From assembly GCF_012927485.1 (NCBI RefSeq), contig NZ_JABBPC010000015.1:1-59231 (forward strand): a DNA stretch of 59,231 nt. Direction: 5' to 3'. The notes beneath the pieces were generated by a model. The model saw nothing but the letters and a program-made list of their open reading frames with translations, was not told the DNA's origin and searched no databases. Below are positions 46,989-56,770 of the stretch, in pieces. A program made the position numbers and the translations under genes. Every line of letters starts with the position of its first letter. The stretch's first letter is position 1. The DNA comes from Polaromonas sp. GTDB lineage: Bacteria > Pseudomonadota > Gammaproteobacteria > Burkholderiales > Burkholderiaceae_C.

Positions 46989-47096
46989 CTGCAGCATCCC
47001 CCTGACATGGGCAGGGTTGCGCAGTAGATAGGCTGACTCTGCCAGCGCGTGGGAATCTTCCAGCGGCAGCATCACCAGGGAAGGATCAGCACCACA
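46989..47096 (-). pseudogene. relic of a Phd/YefM-type antitoxin
   Basis: A minus-strand stretch of 36 codons reads CGADPSLVMLPLEDSHALAE then SAYLLRNPAHVRGMLQ. This lines up with the C-terminal half of YefM antitoxins, whose consensus is NG...AVLMSLEEY.SLEET followed by AYLLRSPANARRLM. The DNA-binding N-terminal half is missing: upstream the frame runs into the SAH riboswitch. The codons after Gln are unlike the family, and no YoeB/RelE toxin follows. The open frame containing it (46908-47186) has no credible start. I read it as a decayed toxin-antitoxin fragment. Confidence 0.6.
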
Positions 47097-47119
47097 AAAA
47101 CAAATATTAGCGCAAAGCC

Positions 47120-47127
47120 TATAAAAT
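47120..47127 (+). promoter_or_regulatory. -10 element for the riboswitch-metH transcript
   Basis: TATAAAAT ends 9 bases before the first riboswitch stem, so transcription would start at about 47133-47135, just ahead of the aptamer. No good -35 hexamer is visible 17 bases upstream (AAAAAC). Confidence 0.45.
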
Positions 47128-47135
47128 CCAATGCT

Positions 47136-47221
47136 TCCAAGGAGCGTTGCAGCGGGCACCAGCCCGTCAGGCTTGGATATTCCCAACGACGCTCACCTGA
47201 TTTTTGAAATCTACAGGTGAG
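47136..47221 (+). ncRNA. S-adenosylhomocysteine (SAH) riboswitch with ribosome-site-sequestering hairpin
   Basis: The aptamer matches the SAH riboswitch class piece by piece. P1 is TCCAAG (47136-47141) with CTTGGA (47172-47177). The GGAGCGTTGCAGC core follows, then P2 CGGGC/GCCCG (47153-47157 with 47162-47166) and the GTCAGG joining segment. P4 pairs GAGCGT (47142-47147) with ACGCTC (47189-47194) inside CAACGACGCTCACC. Downstream, CTCACCT (47192-47198) can instead pair with AGGTGAG (47215-47221), the metH ribosome-binding site, extended by GATTT/AAATC. P4 and this hairpin share bases 47192-47194 and exclude each other, so SAH binding should free the ribosome site and turn translation on. Confidence 0.9.
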
Positions 47222-47225
47222 TTGC

Positions 47226-50033
47226 ATGTCTGAAATAGTTGTTCCCCCCTTGAAGCTGTCCGGTCTGGAGCCGGTGAGCATTGGTGCCGGCTCTCTCTTC
47301 GTCAACATTGGTGAACGCACCAACGTGACCGGCTCCAAAGCATTTGCGCGAATGATCCTCAATGGCGAGTACGAACAGGCGCTGGCAGTGGCACGCCAGC
47401 AGGTCGAAAACGGCGCCCAGATCATCGATATCAACATGGACGAGGCGATGCTGGACAGCCAGGCCGCCATGGTGCGATTCTTGAACCTGATCGCCAGCGA
47501 ACCCGACATCTCGCGCGTGCCGATCATGATCGACAGCTCCAAATGGAGCGTGATCGAAGCCGGCCTGCGTTGCGTGCAGGGCAAAGGCATCGTCAACTCC
47601 ATCAGCATGAAGGAAGGCGTGGAGGCCTTCAGGCACCAGGCCAAATTGCTGCGCCGTTATGGCGCAGCGGCGGTGGTGATGGCTTTTGACGAACAGGGCC
47701 AGGCCGACACCTACGAGCGCAAGATCGGAATTTGCGAGCGCGCCTACCGCATTCTGGTGGACGAGGTGGGCTTTCCGCCAGAAGACATCATCTTCGACCC
47801 CAATATCTTTGCCATTGCCACCGGCATTGAAGAGCACAACAACTACGCAGTGGATTTCATCAACGCGACGCGCTGGATCAAGCAAAACTTGCCTGGCGCG
47901 AAGGTGTCGGGCGGCGTGTCCAATGTGTCGTTCAGTTTTCGTGGCAACGACCCGGTGAGGGAAGCCATTCACACCGTGTTTTTGTACCACGCAATCCAGG
48001 CCGGCATGGACATGGGCATTGTCAATGCCGGCATGGTCGGCGTCTACGACGATCTGGAGCCGGTGCTGCGGGAGCGCGTGGAGGACGTGGTGCTCAACCG
48101 CCAGCCCGTGTACAAGCCGGGCGAGCCTGAGCTTTCGCCCAGCGAGCGATTGATTGAAGTGGCCGAAAGTGCGAAGAGCGGCGCCAAGGACGAGAGCAAG
48201 CGAAACGAGTGGCGCACGCTGCCGGTGCGTCAGCGCTTGTCGCACGCCCTGGTTCACGGCATGAATGAATTCATCACCGAAGACACCGAAGAAGTCTGGC
48301 AGGCCATTAAGTCCGAAGGCGGTCGGCCGCTGCACGTGATTGAAGGCCCGCTGATGGACGGGATGAATGTCGTCGGCGACCTGTTTGGTCAGGGCAAGAT
48401 GTTTTTGCCCCAGGTGGTCAAAAGTGCCCGCGTGATGAAGCAAGCGGTGGCGCATTTACTGCCTTACATCGAAGCCGAGAAGCTGCTGCTGGAGGCCGCT
48501 GGTAGCGATGTAAAAACCAAAGGAAAAATCATCATCGCCACCGTCAAGGGCGATGTCCACGACATCGGAAAGAACATTGTTACCGTGGTGCTTCAGTGCA
48601 ACAACTTCGAGGTGGTCAACATGGGCGTGATGGTGCCTTGCCATGAGATTTTGGCGCGTGCAAAAGCCGAAGGCGCTGATATTGTGGGGCTTTCCGGCTT
48701 GATCACGCCGAGCCTGGAAGAAATGCAATACGTCGCCGCCGAAATGCAAAAAGACGATCATTTCCGCATCAAAAAAATCCCTCTTCTGATTGGCGGTGCG
48801 ACTACCAGCCGGGTGCACACCGCCGTCAAAATTTCGCCGCATTACGAAGGCCCGGTGGTCTATGTTCCCGATGCTTCGCGCAGTGTGAGCGTGGCGCAAA
48901 GCCTGCTCTCCGACCAGGCGGCCAAATACATAGAGGCACTGACTACCGATTACGAGAAAGTACGGACCCAGCACGCCAACAAAAAGCAAACGCCGATGTG
49001 GCCACTGGCAAAGGCGCGCGCCAACGCCACCGCAATGGATTGGGCGAACTACACGCCGCCGGTGCCTAAATTTATTGGTCGCCGCCTGTTTAAGAACTTT
49101 GATCTGGCAGAACTGGCGCCGTACATCGACTGGGGCCCCTTCTTCCAGACTTGGGACTTGGCCGGCCCTTTTCCGGCCATCCTGAAAGATGAGGTGGTTG
49201 GCACCGAGGCAGTGCGGGTGTATGCCGACGCGCAGCGCATGCTCAAGCGTCTGATTGAAGGCCGTTGGCTTCGCGCCAGCGGCGTGATGGGCTTGTACCC
49301 CGCCAATAGCGTTGGAGACGACATCGAGATCTACACCGATGAGTCGCGCAGCCAGGTCGCCATGACCTGGTACGGGCTGCGCCAGCAAACAGAAAAGACG
49401 GCAGTTGACGGCGTGATGCGCCCCAGTCGCTGCCTGGCCGATTTTGTCGCGCCCAAGGTATTAACTACGGAGTTGTTAGCTGCCCGTCGCCTTCATACTG
49501 CGGCTTCAGACCATAGTAAGCTGAGGATTGCCGATTACATCGGCGTCTTTGCCGTGACTTCAGGCCTGGGGGCAGAAAAGAAGGAAAAATACTTCCTCGA
49601 TGACCATGACGACTACTCGTCGATCATGCTGAAGTCATTGGCGGATCGTCTGGCCGAGGCGTTTGCCGAGGCCCTGCACCAGCGTGTACGCAAGGATCTC
49701 TGGGGCTATGTGCCAGCCGAATCGCTGGACAGCGTAGAGATGATCGCCGAAAAATACCAGGGCATTCGCCCCGCCCCAGGGTACCCGGCCTGCCCTGACC
49801 ACAGCGTGAAAAAGGACATGTTTGAGTTGCTCCGGGCGGATGAAATCGGCATGGCGCTGACCGAAAGTTTGGCGATGACACCCGCGTCCAGCGTCAGCGG
49901 CTTTTACCTGAGCCATCCGCAAAGTGCCTATTTCAACGTGGGCAAAATCGGCGACGACCAGCTGCAGGACTTAGCCAAGCGGCGCGGTGCCAAAGCGGAG
50001 GATTTGCAGCGCTTGCTGGCACCGAATTTGTAA
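47226..50033 (+). CDS. metH: methionine synthase, folate-cobalamin-activation modules (split MetH, part 2)
   Basis: A 935-residue protein carrying the remaining MetH modules in order. These are a methyltetrahydrofolate-binding TIM barrel (about 20-290, [15 protein letters not shown] with first residues FVN), the cobalamin cap and Rossmann domain (about 330-560), and the AdoMet-dependent reactivation domain (about 600-930). The cobalamin lower-ligand motif Asp-x-His-x2-Gly is GDVHDIGKN, then [13 protein letters not shown]. The reactivation domain has [11 protein letters not shown] and [13 protein letters not shown]. The ATG at 47226 lies 5 bases after AGGTGAG; an in-frame GTG at 47217 lies within that site. 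Controlled by the SAH riboswitch. Needs part 1 to complete the reaction. Confidence 0.97.
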   Translation: MSEIVVPPLKLSGLEPVSIGAGSLFVNIGERTNVTGSKAFARMILNGEYEQALAVARQQVENGAQIIDINMDEAMLDSQAAMVRFLNLIASEPDISRVPIMIDSSKWSVIEAGLRCVQGKGIVNSISMKEGVEAFRHQAKLLRRYGAAAVVMAFDEQGQADTYERKIGICERAYRILVDEVGFPPEDIIFDPNIFAIATGIEEHNNYAVDFINATRWIKQNLPGAKVSGGVSNVSFSFRGNDPVREAIHTVFLYHAIQAGMDMGIVNAGMVGVYDDLEPVLRERVEDVVLNRQPVYKPGEPELSPSERLIEVAESAKSGAKDESKRNEWRTLPVRQRLSHALVHGMNEFITEDTEEVWQAIKSEGGRPLHVIEGPLMDGMNVVGDLFGQGKMFLPQVVKSARVMKQAVAHLLPYIEAEKLLLEAAGSDVKTKGKIIIATVKGDVHDIGKNIVTVVLQCNNFEVVNMGVMVPCHEILARAKAEGADIVGLSGLITPSLEEMQYVAAEMQKDDHFRIKKIPLLIGGATTSRVHTAVKISPHYEGPVVYVPDASRSVSVAQSLLSDQAAKYIEALTTDYEKVRTQHANKKQTPMWPLAKARANATAMDWANYTPPVPKFIGRRLFKNFDLAELAPYIDWGPFFQTWDLAGPFPAILKDEVVGTEAVRVYADAQRMLKRLIEGRWLRASGVMGLYPANSVGDDIEIYTDESRSQVAMTWYGLRQQTEKTAVDGVMRPSRCLADFVAPKVLTTELLAARRLHTAASDHSKLRIADYIGVFAVTSGLGAEKKEKYFLDDHDDYSSIMLKSLADRLAEAFAEALHQRVRKDLWGYVPAESLDSVEMIAEKYQGIRPAPGYPACPDHSVKKDMFELLRADEIGMALTESLAMTPASSVSGFYLSHPQSAYFNVGKIGDDQLQDLAKRRGAKAEDLQRLLAPNL

Positions 50034-50068
50034 CGGCAGAAGTAGCCCTTTACAGGGTGTTTACCCGT

Positions 50069-50098
50069 CCGTCCCAAGCTCGTGTTTACCTGGGACGG
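50069..50098 (+). other. hairpin after metH part 2
   Basis: CCGTCCCA (50069-50076) and TGGGACGG (50091-50098) form an 8-bp stem with a 14-base loop, 36 bases after the metH stop. No T-run follows, so it is a weak terminator at best, or a structured leader of the next gene. Confidence 0.4.
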
Positions 50099-50131
50099 TG
50101 TTCGTGCGTTGAAGTGAGAGAAAGATATCCA

Positions 50132-50971
50132 ATGACTACCTCCACTGACCAACTTCCTCCAGGCCAACAGACCGCATCCTCAGGCACCAAGCCACTTTGG
50201 GCCGCCGTCGGCTTGCTTGGCGTGGCCGTGCTGGGTATGGGCGCGACGCTGATTTACAACCAGCGGCCCCCAGCCCCGGTCGCTACCATTGCGGCCGTAA
50301 CGACGCCCCAAGCCTTGACCGCGCCGCAGCTCGCAGCTTCAAGGCCCTCCGCTTCCCTGGGAGCGGCGGATGATCTGATTGAAAAACCAGTGGCGGCGCC
50401 CGTCACGCCCGCACCAGTACCAGCCAGAAAAGTAGCCAAGACCGTCCATAAACACGTACCGGCACCGATACCGACACCGAGCTATTCCAGCGTTTCACCC
50501 GCTCCCTACCCCGCGCCATACCCCGCACCGGCGCCGATTGTGGCGGCGGCACGGGTTTGCGCGGTCTGCGGTTCAGTCGAATCGGTCACCCCGATTGAAC
50601 GTTCTGCCAAACCGCCCGGCGTTGGACTGGGCACGGTGGCAGGAGGAGTACTTGGGGCTGTACTTGGGAATCAAGTAGGACGAGGTGACGGCCGCACGGT
50701 TGCCACCATTCTGGGTGCAGTGGGTGGTGGCTTTGCGGGCAATGCCATCGAAGGCCGTGTGCGCAGAGAAACGGTGTACGAAGTGGGCGTGCGCATGGAG
50801 GATGGTTCACACCGCACGGTTGAAGTGGCTCACGCACCGGGTGTTGGCAGCCGAGTCACGGTGGAAGGCTCGACCTTGCGCACCAATGACGGTGCGGTGT
50901 ACGCCCCTAGGCCGCTTCCAGCGCCTGTCGTCAATCAGCCAGCGCTGTCACCAGATTACCAAGGTCATTAA
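50132..50971 (+). CDS. glycine-zipper 2TM-domain envelope protein
   Basis: A 279-residue protein with one N-terminal membrane anchor (about 22-42, LWAAVGLLGVAVLGMGATLIY). A long Ala/Pro linker follows, including the repeats PAPYPAPYPAPAP at about 128-140, then a CxxC pair (VCAVCGSVESV). The SlyB-like glycine zipper (GLGTVAGGVLGAVLGNQVGRG, then LGAVGGGFAGNAIEG) is at about 170-215, and a small C-terminal beta domain (ETVYEVGVRMEDG) ends the protein. It probably spans or braces the periplasm. GAGAGAAAGA precedes the ATG at 50132. Exact function unknown. Confidence 0.85.
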   Translation: MTTSTDQLPPGQQTASSGTKPLWAAVGLLGVAVLGMGATLIYNQRPPAPVATIAAVTTPQALTAPQLAASRPSASLGAADDLIEKPVAAPVTPAPVPARKVAKTVHKHVPAPIPTPSYSSVSPAPYPAPYPAPAPIVAAARVCAVCGSVESVTPIERSAKPPGVGLGTVAGGVLGAVLGNQVGRGDGRTVATILGAVGGGFAGNAIEGRVRRETVYEVGVRMEDGSHRTVEVAHAPGVGSRVTVEGSTLRTNDGAVYAPRPLPAPVVNQPALSPDYQGH

Positions 50972-51012
50972 TCCGCCCCTCCCGTCGCGCTCAAAGCGCC
51001 GCAGACCAGTAC

Positions 51013-52557
51013 TCAGCTGGTGGCTTTGAGCACGCGGCGGTATTGCACCGCTTCGGCCACATGCGCGATCTGCACGGTCTCTGCACCCGCCAGGTCTGCA
51101 ATAGTTCTGGCCACTTTCAAGCAGCGATGGATCCCACGGCCGGACCAGCCGAGCCGAGTCGCTGCGGTATTCAGAAATTTCGCCGTCGTCGCATCCAGGT
51201 GGCATTGCGCATCGATGGCCTGCCCTTCAAGGGACTGATTAGTACTGCCTTGCCGAGCGATCGCACACTCCCGCGCAAGGACGACCCGGCTTCGTATGGC
51301 GGCCGTCGCTTCACCGGGCGGCGTGTTGACCAACTCATCAGCCGCCAGCGCAGCCACCTCTACATGCAGGTCGATACGGTCCAGCAAGGGGCCACTGAGC
51401 TTGCCTTGGTAGCGCGACACCTGTTCAGGCGAACAGCGGCAAAGCCGCAAGTGGGAGCCCAGGTAACCACAAGGGCAGGGATTCATGGCAGCAACGAGTT
51501 GGAAGCGCGCCGGAAATTCGGCGCGGTTTGCTGCCCGAGAGATTGTGATGGTGCCAGACTCCAAAGGTTGGCGCAGCGCTTCCAGTGCGGCGCGAGGAAA
51601 TTCAGGTAGCTCGTCCAGGAATAACACCCCGTGATGCGCCAACGAGATTTCACCCGGCCGCGGGGGCGATCCGCCGCCGACCAGTGCGACGGCGCTGGCC
51701 GTATGGTGCGGCGCGCAGGTAGGCCGCACGGCCCAGTTGTCCAGCGTGAATCGCCCGCCCAATGAAGCGACTGCCGCACTTTCCAAGGCTTCCTGGGTTG
51801 TCATTGCAGGCAGGAGACCGGCGAAGCGTTGGGCCAGCATGGATTTGCCAGAACCAGGGGCACCCACCATCAGCACGCTATGCCCTCCAGCCGCCGCGAT
51901 CTCAAGCGCCCGCCGGGCGGCGGCTTGACCTTTCACGTCGGCGAGATCGGGGTAAGCCGGTTGCAGCAAAAGAGGGGCCGATGTCACCCGGGTCCACCCG
52001 TCCAGCGCTTCCGGTGCGGTGCCGCCCGGCAAAAATTGCCGCACCACGTCGAGCAAATGGTAGGCGCGATAAATCTCTGCATCGGACACCAACGCTGCTT
52101 CCTGGGCACTGACTTCGGGAAGCACCAGTTTTGGCGCCCCCTGGTTCACGCGGTGGGCCTCATCGACAAGCGCCAGACTCATGGCCAAAGCGCCTTTGAC
52201 CGGCCGAAGGTCGCCGCCCAGCGACAGCTCTCCCGCAAATTCGTAGCCCGCCAACTTGTGCGCATCGATCTGGTCACTGGCGGCCAAAATACCCAACGCA
52301 ATCGGCAAGTCGAAGCGGCCAGAATCTTTAGGCAAGTCAGCCGGGGCCAGATTCACGGTAATTCTTTTATTCGTGGGAAATTCAAGCCCGGCATTCTGAA
52401 TCGCCGATCGCACCCGCTCGCGCGCCTCTTTGACTTCAGTTTCTGCCAGACCGACGAGTGTGAAGCTGGGAAGCCCGTTGGCAAGATGCACCTCAACGCA
52501 GACCGGCCGCGCCTCCAGGCCCAATAACGCACGGCTGTGCACTACAGACAAGCTCAT
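51013..52557 (-). CDS. comM: YifB/ComM-family Mg-chelatase-like AAA ATPase
   Basis: A 514-residue AAA+ protein. The N-terminal Lon-S5-like ChlI domain begins SLSVVHSRALLGLEARPVCVEVHLANG. Walker A is GAPGSGKS, Walker B LFLDELPEF, then the zinc-like NPCPCGYLG with Cys in LRLCRCSPEQ and the sensor region GPLLDRIDLHVEV. ComM is a hexameric helicase that extends branch migration during natural transformation. Converges on the glycine-zipper gene. No other competence genes are here. Confidence 0.94.
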   Translation of the reverse strand: MSLSVVHSRALLGLEARPVCVEVHLANGLPSFTLVGLAETEVKEARERVRSAIQNAGLEFPTNKRITVNLAPADLPKDSGRFDLPIALGILAASDQIDAHKLAGYEFAGELSLGGDLRPVKGALAMSLALVDEAHRVNQGAPKLVLPEVSAQEAALVSDAEIYRAYHLLDVVRQFLPGGTAPEALDGWTRVTSAPLLLQPAYPDLADVKGQAAARRALEIAAAGGHSVLMVGAPGSGKSMLAQRFAGLLPAMTTQEALESAAVASLGGRFTLDNWAVRPTCAPHHTASAVALVGGGSPPRPGEISLAHHGVLFLDELPEFPRAALEALRQPLESGTITISRAANRAEFPARFQLVAAMNPCPCGYLGSHLRLCRCSPEQVSRYQGKLSGPLLDRIDLHVEVAALAADELVNTPPGEATAAIRSRVVLARECAIARQGSTNQSLEGQAIDAQCHLDATTAKFLNTAATRLGWSGRGIHRCLKVARTIADLAGAETVQIAHVAEAVQYRRVLKATS

Positions 52558-52607
52558 TCTGAAATCTCCCTATAAATGCGTCAAAGTTGTGCGCGATGAG
52601 TGTGTCC

Positions 52608-52626
52608 TGCGCTTCACCTTGGTGCG
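52608..52626 (+). promoter_or_regulatory. NtrC-like binding site upstream of torF
   Basis: TGCGCTT-CACCT-TGGTGCG fits the NtrC consensus TGCACCA-N5-TGGTGCA. The right half is 6 of 7 and the left half is weak. It lies about 75 bases upstream of the sigma-54 element, a normal enhancer distance. Confidence 0.45.
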
Positions 52627-52699
52627 TTGTGTATTTTTACTTTGTTATATGTAACGTGGAAGGCATCAATACGGGTTAGCCGTTGACGGGGAACGGGTT

Positions 52700-52715
52700 T
52701 GGCACGGTACCTGCT
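52700..52715 (+). promoter_or_regulatory. sigma-54 (RpoN) promoter of torF-glnK-amtB
   Basis: TGGCACGGTACCTGCT matches the -24/-12 consensus TGGCACR-N4-TTGCW with one mismatch and exactly 10 bases between the invariant GG and GC. The torF ATG is 40 bases downstream. It indicates nitrogen-limitation control, as expected for glnK-amtB. Confidence 0.8.
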
Positions 52716-52754
52716 TAAGCACTTTATCCCCACTTCAACACTTCGGAGCCTTCC

Positions 52755-53965
<1,211 letters not shown>

Positions 53966-53994
53966 GGCCCAACCCTAAAGAAGAGAACATCGAC

Positions 53995-55557
53995 ATGAAA
54001 AAACTACTTGCCTCCCTGGCACTGGGATTGAGTCTGCTGACAACCGGAGCGGCCGTTTTGGCCCAGGCCCCGCCAGCAACGCCCGCCGCCACCGCGTCAG
54101 CCCCAGCTGAATCGAAGCCTGCGGATGCGGCAGCTTCGGCTGCTCCGATCGCAGCGCCCGCCGCGATTGCAGTCGCCGCACCCGCAGTAGCAGCGCCCGC
54201 TTCGGCTGCCGCTTCGGCCCCGGTTCCCAACAAGGGGGATACCGCCTGGATGATGGTCTCTACCTTGCTCGTGATTCTGATGACGATTCCCGGTCTGGCC
54301 CTGTTCTATGGTGGCCTGGTCCGCAGCAAGAACATGCTGTCAGTCCTGATGCAGGTGATGGTGACCTTCTCCATGATTGTGGTGCTGTGGTTTATTTATG
54401 GCTACAGTCTGGCCTTCACAGAAGGCAATGCTTTCTTTGGCGGCTTTGATCGGCTGTTTATGAGAGGCATATGGGATAACGCAGCAGGCACTTTTGCCAA
54501 CGCCGCGACTTTCAGCAAAGGCGTCGTGATTCCTGAAATCGTCTACGCCGCCTTCCAGGCGACCTTTGCGGCCATCACCTGCACACTGATCGTCGGCGCG
54601 TTCGCTGAACGCATGAAGTTCTCGGCCGTGCTGTTGTTCATGGCGATCTGGTTCACGTTCAGCTATGCCCCGATGGCACACATGGTGTGGTTCTGGATGG
54701 GCCCTGATGTCTACACCGGCAAAGAAGTGGTTGACGCCATGAACAGCAAGGCCGGCTACATCTGGCAGTCCGGTGCGCTGGATTTTGCGGGCGGCACGGT
54801 GGTACACATCAACGCGGCTGTCGCCGGTCTGGTCGGCGCCTACATGGTGGGCAAGCGTATCGGATACGGCAAGGAATCGATGGCCCCTCACAGCCTGACG
54901 CTGACCATGGTCGGTGCGGCCTTGCTGTGGGTCGGCTGGTTCGGCTTCAACGCAGGCTCTGCTCTGGAAGCCAACGGCTTTGCAGCGCTCGCCTTCATAA
55001 ACACATTGCTTGCTGCCGCTGCCGCAGTGCTGGCATGGTGTGTCGGTGAGACCCTGATGCGTGGCAAGGCCTCCATGCTGGGTGCCGCTTCCGGTGCCGT
55101 CGCAGGGCTGGTCGCCATTACGCCCGCAGCGGGCAACGTGGGTATTGCCGGCGGTCTGGTGATTGGTCTGGCGGCTGGTTTCGCGTGCCTCTGGGGGGTG
55201 AACGGACTGAAGAAAATTCTGGGCGCAGACGACTCACTCGACGTTTTCGGCGTACACGGCATCGGCGGTATTCTGGGTGCGCTGCTGACTGGTGTGTTCA
55301 GTTCTCCAAGCCTGGGCGGTCCTGGCTACGTGGCTGACTGGGTGACGGCCACCAGCGTGACTGCGGCTGACTTCTCTATTCTTTCGCAAGTCTGGATTCA
55401 GGCCAAGGCGGTGCTGATCACGGTCGTGTGGTCTGGCGTGGTGTCCTTCGTCGCTTATAAAATTGTCGACCTGACGATCGGTCTGCGCGTGAGCGAAGAA
55501 GACGAGCGAGAGGGTCTCGATATCACCTCGCACGGTGAGACCGCCTACAACCGCTAG
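53995..55557 (+). CDS. amtB: ammonium transporter AmtB with Ala/Pro-rich N-terminal extension
   Basis: Trimeric ammonium channel, 520 residues, about 90 more than E. coli AmtB. A signal peptide (1-23, ending VLA-Q) and a linker of about 55 residues that is almost only Ala, Pro and Ser come before the channel. The channel domain (about 82-505) has eleven helices, with the twin pore histidines in GGTVVHINAAVAG and DVFGVHGIGGILG and the family signature AFAERMKFSAVLLF. Regulated by GlnK encoded just upstream and ended by a strong terminator. Confidence 0.96.
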   Translation: MKKLLASLALGLSLLTTGAAVLAQAPPATPAATASAPAESKPADAAASAAPIAAPAAIAVAAPAVAAPASAAASAPVPNKGDTAWMMVSTLLVILMTIPGLALFYGGLVRSKNMLSVLMQVMVTFSMIVVLWFIYGYSLAFTEGNAFFGGFDRLFMRGIWDNAAGTFANAATFSKGVVIPEIVYAAFQATFAAITCTLIVGAFAERMKFSAVLLFMAIWFTFSYAPMAHMVWFWMGPDVYTGKEVVDAMNSKAGYIWQSGALDFAGGTVVHINAAVAGLVGAYMVGKRIGYGKESMAPHSLTLTMVGAALLWVGWFGFNAGSALEANGFAALAFINTLLAAAAAVLAWCVGETLMRGKASMLGAASGAVAGLVAITPAAGNVGIAGGLVIGLAAGFACLWGVNGLKKILGADDSLDVFGVHGIGGILGALLTGVFSSPSLGGPGYVADWVTATSVTAADFSILSQVWIQAKAVLITVVWSGVVSFVAYKIVDLTIGLRVSEEDEREGLDITSHGETAYNR

Positions 55558-55621
55558 CGGAAAAGTGCGGCGGCCCAAAAAGGGCTGCCTGCTTAATTCA
55601 TAGGAAATCCTTGAGATGTTC

Positions 55622-55658
55622 AGCCCGCCAGCTTATTGCTAGCGGGCTGTTTTTTTTG
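55622..55658 (+). terminator. intrinsic terminator of torF-glnK-amtB
   Basis: AGCCCGC (55622-55628) and GCGGGCT (55642-55648) with a 13-base loop, followed by GTTTTTTTTT (T-run to 55658), 64 bases after the amtB stop. Confidence 0.92.
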
Positions 55659-55714
55659 CCTGTACAGTGGGCAGTGGTCGCCCTTCAAGAATAGAGTTCA
55701 CACGGAGATTTCTC

Positions 55715-56653
55715 ATGACCTGGCAAACCGTTTTTGCACAGCCCAGCGCGCTGGGAGAATCTCCGTTCTGGCATCCCGATGAGCAAATGCTTTATTGGGT
55801 CGACATTCCGGGTAAGCAGATTCATCGTGGCAATCCGACCATGAACAGGGTGGAAAGCTGGGCCATGCCTTCAGAGCCGGGGTGCATGGCGCCAGCAAAA
55901 ACAGAGCTGTCGGGGCACGCCGAAAACAGCGGTCTGGTGATTGCTCTGCGTGACGGGATTTACCGCGCGCGTCATTGGGGCGGTGTCTTGGAATTGCTTG
56001 TGCCGGCGCACCACGACACCACCACCACACGCTTTAACGACGGCAAAGCCGATCCGCTGGGTCGTTTTTGGGCCGGTACGATTTACGAGCCGCGCGATGC
56101 CGCCAAGGCGCAGCTTTTTTCACTGGATTGCCGGGCCGGTCGAGCGCCCGTTCTGGAATTGAAAGCCGACCATGCCACCACGGCCAACGGCCTGGCTTGG
56201 GCGCCCGACGCCGCCACCGTCTATTGGTCCGACACGCCTCGGCACACTATTCGCGCCTGGGACTGGAACGCTGAAAGCAACGCCATGACCCACGAGCGTC
56301 TGTTCCGGGCGTGGCCGGGAAAGCCCGAAGGCTGGCAGGCAGGAATGCCAGGCTACGTCGGACGCCCCGACGGCGCCGCTGTGGATACGCAGGGCAACTA
56401 CTACGTTGCCATGTACGAAGGAGCGAGGCTCCTCAAGCTTTCTGCCTCGGGCGAGGTGCTGGCTGAGTTTGCCGTACCGGCCCAGTGCCCGACCATGCCG
56501 TGCTTTGGCGGGGCAGACCTGAAAACGCTGTACCTGACCACGGCTCGCTCCAACCGCTCCGCCCAAGAGCTCAAAATCTACCCCGATTCGGGCTGCGTGT
56601 TCTCCCTGCGCGTCGAGGTGCCGGGGTTGCCCGTGAATTTCTTCAAAGACTGA
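55715..56653 (+). CDS. SMP-30/gluconolactonase family protein
   Basis: A 312-residue six-bladed propeller lactonase. Metal ligands are expected at the Glu in ALGESPFWHP, Asn in RFNDGKADPLGRFWAGT, Asn in TTANGLAWAPD and Asp in GRPDGAAVD. Such enzymes open sugar or aldono-lactones (glucono-, arabino-, xylono-lactone). GGAG lies 8 bases before the ATG at 55715. No sugar dehydrogenase is adjacent, so the substrate is open. Confidence 0.92.
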   Translation: MTWQTVFAQPSALGESPFWHPDEQMLYWVDIPGKQIHRGNPTMNRVESWAMPSEPGCMAPAKTELSGHAENSGLVIALRDGIYRARHWGGVLELLVPAHHDTTTTRFNDGKADPLGRFWAGTIYEPRDAAKAQLFSLDCRAGRAPVLELKADHATTANGLAWAPDAATVYWSDTPRHTIRAWDWNAESNAMTHERLFRAWPGKPEGWQAGMPGYVGRPDGAAVDTQGNYYVAMYEGARLLKLSASGEVLAEFAVPAQCPTMPCFGGADLKTLYLTTARSNRSAQELKIYPDSGCVFSLRVEVPGLPVNFFKD

Positions 56654-56770
56654 ACGTTGGTTTTTCCGACGCTTTCACGCGTCCCAGAAAGACTGCTTGC
56701 AAAAAACTGAACAGCACCCGTTCAAAAAAATCAACGCGTCTGGTACGCTGGCCCGCTTACCATTCAGTTT

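Noticed and set aside
46908..47186. Intact 92-residue antitoxin gene
   Set aside because: The first 30 codons overlap the SAH riboswitch and lack the antitoxin DNA-binding domain; only a relic is supported.
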